Shown here: positions 35,877-46,400 of the stretch, in pieces
Position numbering within the stretch: the first letter of the stretch is position 1
How the letters are laid out: each line of letters starts with the position of its first letter
Origin: Sporocytophaga myxococcoides DSM 11118
Lineage (GTDB): Bacteria; Bacteroidota; Bacteroidia; Cytophagales; Cytophagaceae
Direction of reading: 5' to 3'
DNA length: 64,000 nt
NCBI RefSeq assembly: GCF_000426725.1
Contig: NZ_AUFX01000018.1
Location: 1-64,000 of the forward strand
Translations under genes and position numbers: made by a program
The notes under the pieces: model-generated
What the model was told of the DNA's origin: nothing
Database searches by the model: none
What the model saw: the letters and a program-made list of their open reading frames with translations, nothing else

Positions 35877-36185
35877 GTGACAGCCTTAAATCATATATTC
35901 CCAAAGAAGTTCTTACCTATACTCATTTGTATTACTCTAAGTTCCTGCCTAACAGGAAAGATGTATAATATGAATGATGCTGAGAAAGAGCAACTCAAAG
36001 GCTATCATCAGAGAACAGCTCAAGAGGTAATTGAAAAAAACAAAAAGAACAGAAAGGCTAATCAAAAAACAGCAGAGAAAAATCGTCAAAAACAGAACGA
36101 ACAACTGGCAGACCTAAATGCCAATTCCAGTAAAGTAAAAAAGAAACACAAACCTTCTGGTCAGTTTAAATTTTATATTTACTAA
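35877..36185 (+). CDS. Small basic lipoprotein
   Basis: A 102-residue protein starting at GTG 35877. Residues 10-24 are hydrophobic and end in the lipobox ITLSSC (Cys24). The mature part is strongly charged and helical (EVIEKNKKNRKANQKTAEKN), with a basic end (KVKKKHKP). Similar short lipoproteins occur near T9SS genes in Bacteroidota, but I recognise no named family. Its stop codon directly abuts the stop codon of the convergent PorP/SprF gene (36185/36186). Confidence 0.6.
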   Translation: MTALNHIFPKKFLPILICITLSSCLTGKMYNMNDAEKEQLKGYHQRTAQEVIEKNKKNRKANQKTAEKNRQKQNEQLADLNANSSKVKKKHKPSGQFKFYIY

Positions 36186-37214
36186 TTAAAAACTTTTATA
36201 GAAATGAGGACAAGGCATTCTCCTCATAGGTTTGATTTTTTTCCTTTTGTTAAAAATATAAGTCAGGTTGATCTCATGAGCTCCTCCGCTTCTGGCAGGG
36301 GCCAATCTTGAAACGATAAAATCATAACTGTAGGTAATTGCAAGGTTATTGTACTTCCATCCTACCAATCCGACAATTGACTCATTGTTCTGAACTCCCT
36401 TTTTATAACGCTTTAACCCCGGAATACCTCTATACCATAAGCCTGCGATCAATTGATCATACACACCATATACACCAAGGTCTGTCTGATCTGATTTTCC
36501 CTGAAACTTATAATGTGCAGTAGGGATCAGACTTATTTGCTTTTCTTCCTGCAACGTTGATTGGTCAAGTCTTCTACTGAAGTTTATCTGATACCCGGCA
36601 GTAAATGAATACTTTGTAGGAAGAGGAGCCTCACCATTTATAAATGATTGATTAGGAGTATTTAAATGATTTGCAGCAAAGCCTAACCAAAGATTTTCAG
36701 TATATATAACTGCTCCGGTTGAAAGATCCATAAATTGTTTTTTAACCTTTCCGTTATCAAAGCCAGGAGCGATATTACCGTTATTATCATATTGATAACT
36801 AAAAGCCAGATCAGAATAATCAAGCGTCCTGGAAATATATCCCAGTTGTAATCCCGGTCTGACTACAATTTTTGAGGTTAAGAAAATTTCATATGAATAA
36901 GACAAAGAAACATCTGTAGAATTGATGGTATTACTTCCCTGCCAGTCTTTATAAACCTGTAGTCCAAGACCGCTTCTGTATTTGGAGAAATAGGTATCTG
37001 CAGAAAATAACGAGGTAATATATTTTCCATCTAGTTTAGGCCATTGAATTCTTTGGTGGAGAACAAGCCTTGTTTTATGAGTACTTCCGGCAAAAGCAGG
37101 ATTAACATACAGTGGAGCTCCATAAAATTGAGAGAACTGAATATCCTGACATGCTGCTCCATTCCATGAAATCGCAAATAAGATAAAAAATACAATTTTT
37201 AACCTGATTATCAC
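36186..37214 (-). CDS. PorP/SprF-family T9SS membrane protein
   Basis: A 342-residue outer membrane barrel with a signal peptide (1-22, GAACQ). The family start QDIQFSQFYGAPLYVNPAFA is diagnostic, followed by FAGSTHKTRLVLHQRIQWP. The end (SGGAHEINLTYIFNKRKKIK) is typical. PorP/SprF proteins act with T9SS to deliver or retain surface adhesins such as SprB, and such genes are usually next to their adhesin. It starts from GTG and is divergent to the giant adhesin 260 bp away, which fits a dedicated partner. Confidence 0.92.
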   Translation of the reverse strand: MIIRLKIVFFILFAISWNGAACQDIQFSQFYGAPLYVNPAFAGSTHKTRLVLHQRIQWPKLDGKYITSLFSADTYFSKYRSGLGLQVYKDWQGSNTINSTDVSLSYSYEIFLTSKIVVRPGLQLGYISRTLDYSDLAFSYQYDNNGNIAPGFDNGKVKKQFMDLSTGAVIYTENLWLGFAANHLNTPNQSFINGEAPLPTKYSFTAGYQINFSRRLDQSTLQEEKQISLIPTAHYKFQGKSDQTDLGVYGVYDQLIAGLWYRGIPGLKRYKKGVQNNESIVGLVGWKYNNLAITYSYDFIVSRLAPARSGGAHEINLTYIFNKRKKIKPMRRMPCPHFYKSF

Positions 37215-37474
37215 TTCAATACCAGTTTTAAAGAATATTCGACGAATTTAACAAATTTTTAAACATTCAACACAAATCAACTAACAAGATATTGAAATTC
37301 TAATATTTAGAGTTAATTTTATCTCCTTGTAAAACTGAGTTCGCATTGAAAAATTACAATGGTAACCATTTAATTCTGAATACGTTCATTTTACAAATAT
37401 TTAAAATTAATATAAAAATAAATCAATTTTTTTTAATCATTTTGATTTCTAACGCTAGTTTAAATATTTAAGTT

Positions 37475-40400
37475 ATGGGGTTAACTTATACAAAGACTAA
37501 AATTTTTATCTTGTCTATGTGCCTTTCAATATGTTTTAAGACATATTCAGAAGGAACAAGACAATTGATGCCAACGTCATCATCCAATGGCTATGTTCAG
37601 ATCTTTGACTTGAATACCTTATCCAGGCCATTTGCAACTTTTAATGCTCCGGAAGACTACCGACTGAATATTCAGGTATGTAATCCAGGCGAAAAGATTT
37701 ACATGGGTTTTAAGCAAACTAATGATGACGTCTATTTTCGTCTTATGGATGAATCCAATACGGCCGTACCCATCCCCGGTCTTACTCCTGTCGCAGGTAC
37801 AACAAATACATACAGACTACCTAAATCCGGAGCCGGTTATATCGATACCTATGACAAAGCATACAATGGACCCAGTCAAATAGTAGGGGCTGGTGGGTAT
37901 AATGCTTTAGAATTCACTCCTCCGGGGCCAGGAAATTATCATATTGAATTTAACCCCATATCATCCACTACCCCAAGACCGGAAAAAAGGATCTTTACCT
38001 ATTTTGATATTACAGTAGCCAACCCCACTACAAATAAAATTCAAACGGGAAGACTTTGGTCCAAAGCATGGGATTTTACAACGAATGCTGGTAACAATCC
38101 ATTTGTAACAACCATGTATGTCTATGCCAAAGACAGCATTATTACCTCGCTAAACTTCAATGGTATTCAGCCTTTCGGATTTTCAATCTCCGCAAACTCC
38201 ACTGGAACTACTAAAACAGGAAATGCTGAATATGACAGACAATCAAAAATCGGAAATTATACATATCCTGAATATAAACTATTCCTTACGGAACCTGACA
38301 CCAATTGCTTCCCAGTAGGAAAATTCGGTAGCCTTACACAAGACCCTAAAATTACAGGTTGTGACCCCAACAACAGATGTATTGAAGTCTATACTGATAA
38401 AACAGGAACAGTTGAAATACTTTTTGAATTTAACGGTCAGGCCGGATATCAAAAAAACACATCAGATATTCTATTCAATACTACGGTAAAAGCTGGATAC
38501 AACTGTCTTCCCTGGAATACAAAAGATGGTTTAGGTAATGTTGTACCAGCAAATAAAACATTTGACATTACTGTTAACTATTTTAATGGATTGACGCACC
38601 TTCCGTTATATGATGTTGAAAATCATCGTAACGGTTATATTGTTGAATTATATGCACCCAAAAAACCGGGAGCAGGAAAACCCAAGCTATATTGGGATGA
38701 TTCAAAGATTATTGCCGGAGCAACTCTTGACGGAACAGTAAACCTGACAGGATGTACAGGAGGATGTCATAAATGGAGAGACAGAGGATACAACGAATGC
38801 GTACCTACTTGTCCCGAATCTATAAATACCTGGTGGTATGCCAACGTAATTGAGAAAAAACTTAACTATACAGTGCAGAATGTGACTGTTGATGCGGAAA
38901 GTCGAAACGCCCCTCTTGCACCTAATGACACTACAGTTTGTGCTGATATTACGACATTTATCCTGAGCGGTAAAATCACTGGGGCAACCGGAGGTAAATG
39001 GTCTGGAGGAAATGGATCTTTCTCTAATGTAAACGATTTAAATGCCGGCTACACTCCTACTGCTGCAGAAAAAACCGGAGGCATGGTTAAACTTTTACTT
39101 ACTTCCAATCCTACGTCTGGTTGTCCATCTGTAACAGATACAATGAGAATATTTTTCACTCCTCTGCCTACAGCAAATGCAGGACCTACTTCCAACATCT
39201 GCTCAAATACAACGACTGTACAACTTAACGGAGTGGTGACTAATGCTTCAAAGGTTACATGGACAGGAGGAAATGGTAATTTTATTCCTAACAGAAATAA
39301 AATAAATCCTGTTTATACACCAACAAAGGCAGAACTGGAGAGTGGTTCCATAGAACTTACATTGACAGCAACAAGTACCGGCTCATGCGCACCTGTGAGT
39401 AGTAAAACAAAAATTGTAGTAGCTCCTACCTCAGTGGCAGATGCAGGAAAAGATACCACTGTATGTTCTAACAATGCTGTTATTCTTTTAAAAGGAAGCA
39501 TTAAAGGTGGTACTACAGGAAAGTGGACTGGAGGAAGTGGAACATTTCTTCCGGATGCCAATACTTTAAATGCGACTTATATTCCTGGTAAAGGAGAATT
39601 AGGTTCAGCCAATATTGTTTTAAACCTTACTCCTGATAATAATCCTTGTGGTATTGTATCTGACCAAATGATCATCTACCTCACCAAACCTCCTAGAGTA
39701 GAAGCTGGTCCAGACAAAGAATTGTGTAAAAAAGATATTATTCAGCTGAATGGTTTTGTTGAAGGACCTACCGGCATAATATGGTCATCTGAAGGTACCG
39801 GAATTTTCAAACCTTCTGCGACCTCATTAAATGCAACCTATGAACCTTCTTCTGCTGATACAGCCAAGGCTTCTATAAAACTCTACCTTTCTTCGACTGG
39901 TAATGGAATATGTAATCCGGTGAAAGATTCACTAACAGTTAAGTTTAGACCATCACCAAAAATTCACGTCAATAATAGTTTGATTGCTTGTGAAAACAAT
40001 CCGAATGTGGCTTTAAGTGCTACTATTTCCGGAGCATCTGGAATCCTTTGGAGCTCTGTAAATAATGGAACCTTCACACCTTCTGCCAGTCACCTGAATG
40101 TAACCTATATACCATCCTCCAAAGATCTGGCGGATCACCTGGCTATTATTAATGTAACAAGTGTTGGTAATGATTTCAACTGCAGTTCCTCTACAGAAAA
40201 AATTCTGGTATTGATAGATCCTGTCCAGACTGTGGATGCAGGACCAGCCCAAACGGTTTGTGCAAATAATGCAAACATCACCTTAAAAGGAACTGCTACT
40301 CTTGGAACATCTGTGACTTGGTCTGGCGGAAATGGAATATTCACTCCAAGTAAAGACAGCCTAAATACAGTTTACACTCCTACCCCATCTGAAATTGCAT

Positions 40401-43400
40401 CAGGAAAACTGAAGCTAACTCTTACTGCTCAGAAAACTTCATGCCTTCCGGTAAGTGATGATGTAGAAATCACATTCACTCCTGGCCCGGTTGTAGAGGC
40501 AGGCCCTTCACAAAGTGTGTGTGAAAATAATGCTAATGTAACTTTAAACGGTACTGTGAGTTTTGGTGCTGGTATATGGACAGGAGGAAATGGAACATAT
40601 TCTCCAAATAACACCTCTCTTTTAACAACCTATACTCCTTCTGCAACAGAAATTGCCGCTGGTTTTGCCAAACTTTACCTTACTTCTTCAAATAATGGAA
40701 ACTGTAAAAGCGAAACCGATAGTTTGGAGATAACAATTATTAAAGCTCCGGTAGTAACTACAAGTAATTCAATAAACATCTGCAAAAATAATCCAACTAT
40801 AGATCTGGACGGAAAAGTTACCCTCCCTGCCAAAGGAGGTGTATGGTCTGGTGGTAAAGGAGTGTTTTCTCCAAATGCCAATACAATAAAATCAATATAT
40901 ACACCAACAGCAGACGAGGTTAATTCCGGTTCTCTGAAACTGACTTTAAGTTCTACGGATAACGGATTATGTAATTCCTCCTTTGCATATCTTGATATTA
41001 CATTCACCCCATCTCCAACAGTAGATGCCGGGCCAGGGCAAGACATATGCTCCAATACCGCAGGGATCCAGCTTAGCGGAAGCAAGACAGTTGCCGGAGG
41101 AATTGTATGGTCTGGTGGCAATGGGAAATTCACACCTGATGCTACAGCCATCAATGCGGTTTACTCCCCTTCAGTGGCAGAGGTTATCGCAGGGTCAGTT
41201 ACTTTAACTATTGTAACAACCAATAACGGAAACTGTAACCCCGTATCCGATAATGTAACGTTTAACTTACTTCCAGCTCCTGAAGTAAATGCAGGACCGG
41301 ACCAGTTTGTCTGCGGTACTGAAACTGCTATAGTATTCAATTTCGGAACATTTAAAAATGCAACAGGAACAGTCTGGTCAACTAACGGTAATGGTTCCTT
41401 CGTGCCAAGCAATTCAATCATAAATGCAACTTATAATATCACAGCAAGTGATAAATCAAAAGGTAGTGTTACGTTTACACTTGCTACAACAGGCACAGGA
41501 GTCTGCCCTCCGGTTTCTGATGACATGGTTGTTACATTTACAACTGTACCTGTAATCGATGCTGGTCCGGATCAATTTATTTGTACTAATGACTTGCCGA
41601 TCAGGCTTAATGCTATAGGTTCCAGATCAACCTGGACAGGTGGCTCGGGTACATTTACCCCGGATAATAAAACGCTGAATGCCATATACACTCCTTCTCC
41701 TTCTGAATTGTTAGCTGGAGTTGTAAACCTAACTGTAACAACAGATGCAGTAGGATCATGTCCTCCGGTTTCTGATGCAGTCACTTTCAGAATCCCTAAA
41801 GGTCCGGAAATAGAAGCTGGACCAGATCAAACGGTTTGCGGCAATTCTCCGAATGTCTCATTAAACGGAAAAGTTGGAAACGCTAAAGGGGCTCTTTGGT
41901 CAACGAATGGAACAGGTTCTTTCCTGCCTGACAGGAGCAATTTAACAGCGACTTATGTCCCTTCATCTGCAGATACATCAGCCGGAAGTGTAATACTAAC
42001 TCTAACCAGTTTAGGTAATGATACTTGTTCACTTGTTTCTGATCGCTTGACTGTTACATTTAAAGATGCAGTAGTGATAGATGCAGGTCCAGAACAAACC
42101 TTGTGCGCAAATGTCAGCGGAATTCAATTACATGGTGTTGTACTTAATGCTTCAGGAGCTACATGGTCTGGTGGTTCAGGAACATATACTCCTAATGCTA
42201 CAACTTTAAACGCGACATATGTACCATCCGTAGCAGAAGTTAACGCCAAAAAGATAGTATTAACTCTGACATCTGTAAGTGATGGCATTTGTCCTCCACT
42301 TTCAGATAAAGTAACATTTATCCTCCAAGATGCTCCTCAGGTTGAAGCCGGACCTGACCAGACGATATGTGCAAATACAAGTTTTATTAAACTCGACGGG
42401 ACTTTTTCAAATGCGGGTGGAATTATATGGAAAAGTTCAGGATCTGGAACATTTGCTCCTGATGCATCACAAAAAGATGGAAACTATTATGTATCCTCAC
42501 AAGACACAGTTATAAAGAAAATTACCCTGACCATTACCACAACTGGTAATGGAGTGTGTAATCCTGCTGAGGACAAGATGACATTGACCATTACTCCTAT
42601 TCCAACAGTAGATGCTGGTACAGATCAAGAACTTTGTGAAAATGTAACCTCCGTGATACTTTCAGGTAAAATAAATGTCGCAACAGGCGGATCATGGACA
42701 AGCACAGGAAGTGGTACATTTAGCTCTAATGGAATTAATGCTGTATATAAACCAAGTGCAGCAGACCTTAAAAAAGGTATATTGACATTCACACTTACAT
42801 CTACTGGAAATGGTGCATGCGCTCCAGGAAAAGATGCGATGACAGTTAATTTTACCCCAATGCCAAAGGCAAATGCAGGAAGCGACTTTACAATTTGTGA
42901 AAACAGTTCCTCAATTACACTTAACGGAACTATCGAATCTGCTACAGGTGGAACTTGGTCGACATCAGGAGATGGTACCTTTGGGGATCGCAATAATGTC
43001 AATACGACTTACAATCTAGGAGGAGGGGATATTTCTAAAGGTAATGTTTCACTAACTTTAAAAAGTATAGGGAACGGAGCGTGTCCAGAAGCTGTAAGTT
43101 CAATAAATGTTACCATTTTATCACTTCCTAAAGTAAATGCAGGTCCAGACCAGACAGTTTGTGCAGACGTTTCAGAGGTTAGTTTATCAGGAACAATCTC
43201 TAATTATTCTTCTGCGCTTTGGATTTCACAAGGAACAGGTATTTTTCTGCCAAACAGCTCTGATCTGAATGCGAAATATAAACCATCAGCTGAAGACATT
43301 GCCGCTAAGCAAATCAAAATTACATTACAAGGTGTAGGTAATGCTCCTTGCGCAACTCTTACAGATGAAATGTTGATTAACATTACACCACTAGTAACCG

Positions 43401-46400
43401 CTAATGCCGGACCAGATCAAAAAGTCTGTTCCGATGTAACTGGAGTTCAACTTGCTGGAAACGTAACAACAGCGGCAGGACAGCAATGGAGTACAACAGG
43501 AACAGGGACATTCAGTCCTGATGCAAACGCATTAAATCCAGTTTATACTCCATCCAAAACAGATAAAGAAGCAGGTAAAGTAACATTTAAAATTCTTACC
43601 ACAGGGAATGGTACATGTAACGCCGTTACGGATTTTGCAGATGTATCTTTTACCCCTGCTCCAACCGTAAAAGCGGGGCCAGATTTGGAAATATGCGAAG
43701 ACGTAACCTCTGTTAATCTGAACGGAGTTGTGACTATTGCAACCGGAGGAACCTGGAGTACTTCAGGAGATGGTGGATTTAGTCCAACAGCTAACCAGCT
43801 TAGCAACTCTTACCTGATAGGTAATGCCGACAAAACACCGGGATCTGTAATTAAACTTATTCTGACAACCTCAGGTAATGGACTTTGTCAGCCTGCCAGA
43901 GATACTCTTAACCTTACAGTAAAACCTCTGTCGATTGTTAATGCAGGAGATGATCAGATTGCATGTGAAGATGTAGCTGGCATAAATCTTTCCGGAACAG
44001 TTCTTAATGCTTCCGGAGGACTATGGAAAAGCTCTGGAGCAGGTACATTCTCTCCTAATGCATCAACGCTAAATGCCACTTATATTCCTTCAGCTGCGGA
44101 AAGAGCTTCAGGAAAAGTTCAATTAACTCTTACAGCGACTGGCACTGGAGTTTGTAATCCATTATCCGATGTCATGGAAGTTAAATTTGAAAAAACACCG
44201 GTTGTAAATGCTGGACCGGACATAAATGTTTGTGCAGACATTGGAGCGGTTCAGTTATCAGCTTCATTTACTAATGCTACAGGAGTAAAATGGAACACTT
44301 CAGGAGACGGTAATTTTTCACCTGACAATATTACCCATAACCCAATGTACCTTATAGGGACCAATGACAGCATCAACAAAAAAGTATTCATCACTGTTAC
44401 AAGTACAGGAAATGGAAATTGCTCAGCCGTTTCAGATCAGATGATTCTCACTATCAGTCCGATTCCTTCTATAGATGCTGGACCAGATATAGTTGCGTGT
44501 TCAGATGTCACTTCAATACAACTTAATGGAAAAGTTAAAGTAGCATCAAGCGGATATTGGATCTCAACAGGAAGTGGAACCTTCTCTCCAAGCCCTGACA
44601 GCCCAACGGCACTATATTTGCCATCTGCAGCAGATAAATTAACGACTACATACCTTATATTAAATACTGCAGGAAATGGTTCCTGTAACTTCTATTCTGA
44701 TACCTTAATCCTGAAGTTTGATCCAAATCCAAAGGTATTTGCAGGTCCTGATCGCACTGTTTGTAGCACAGACCTACCTATTCAGCTTGAAGGTTCAGGA
44801 AACAATGCCACCTGGACTTCGCCAGGAGGAGGAGTTTTTCTTCCTGATGCCACAGTATCTAATGGTACTTATATGCCAACTACTTCAGAAATTGCAGCTA
44901 AAACAGTTACTCTGACATTATCAAGTCCGGCATCAGGTATGTGCCCTGCCACCGCTGATCAGGTTACATTTGCTATAATACCAGGTCCGATTGTTGATGC
45001 TGGTTCAATAACAAGTATCTGTAATACAATGACCTCAATAGCTTTAGCCGGAAATGTTACAAATGGTAATGTAATATGGTCAACTACTGGTAAAGGTACA
45101 TTCCAAAACTCAAATGCTGCATCTACCACATACAACATCGATGCGGATGACAAACTTGCCGGAGTTGTAACTTTGATTCTGAGCTCAGATGGAAATGGGA
45201 TTTGTAATTCAATCGGAGATACTTTGAATCTGACATTTGATCCGGAAGCAATAGCAGATGCAGGTTTTAACCAGTCACTTTGTGCAGATGTTGCTGCATT
45301 TCAATTATCAGGAACCGCTAAAAATTATTCTTCTATTCAATGGTCAACAGCAGGTACTGGAAGCTTAAACAATGTAACTACCCTAACACCTGATTATACG
45401 CCATCTGTAGCGGAAAGGAATAATCATAGCACTGTTAAAGTTACCATGAAGGTGAACGGATTAGGCAATTGCCCTCCTGTAACCAAAGATGTCTTACTAT
45501 CTCTAACTCCTGCTCCTACAGCGAATCCTGGACTTGATACTATAGTTTGTTCGAACTCTCAGACTATTCCGCTAAAAGCAACAATCACCATTGCCGGAGG
45601 AGCCATCTGGTCAACTTCAGGTACAGGTACATTTGCGCCGGGAGCACAAAGTCTGACTGCATCTTATATTCCGTCTGAAAATGACAAGTCATCCACTGTC
45701 ACTTTAACATTAAAAACAACAGACAATGGAACGTGTGGACAGGTTAGTAAGGATAAAAAGATAGATTTTGTTAAAATGCCAGAAGCTGATGCAGGCCTGG
45801 ACGATACCATTTGTGTTAATTCAGCTACCGGAATTGCACTGAATGGAATTGTAAAATCGGTAACAGGTTCAGGAGTTTGGTCAGCAATGGGAACCGGGTC
45901 ATTTAGTGCTCCGACGACTACTCTTATAAACACCTATTCTCCATCCAATGAAGAAAAACAAGCAGGTAGTTTTATACTAGCACTTAAAACCACCGGTAAT
46001 TCAGTATGTCCGGAGGTAGCAGATTATAAATCCGTAACCATTCAATATCTACCAGAAGCAAATGCAGGACTTGACCAAAATGTCTGTGCTGATATTCCAG
46101 GTATTAAACTTAATGGAAAATTGACAAGAGCACTTTCTGGAGAATGGACAACAAATGGAGACGGGACATTTTCTCCAGATAAATTCTCCCTAAATGCTTC
46201 TTATATACCAGGAGCTATTGACAGGACGAAAACCGGAATCATCTTATCATTAACTACAAAGGATAATGGAAAATGCGCACCATCTACCGATCCGCTTGAC
46301 ATCACGTTTATCCCATTACCCGACGGAAATGCAGGTAATGACACAACTGTGTGCGAAGATAGTCCTGCTGTTTCCCTAAACGGTACAGTTACTAATTCGT

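Noticed and set aside
36180-36190. Abutting stop codons of the small lipoprotein and PorP/SprF genes as a sign of a frameshifted single gene
   Set aside because: The genes are convergent on opposite strands and each has a complete family-like C-terminus, so this is only tight packing.
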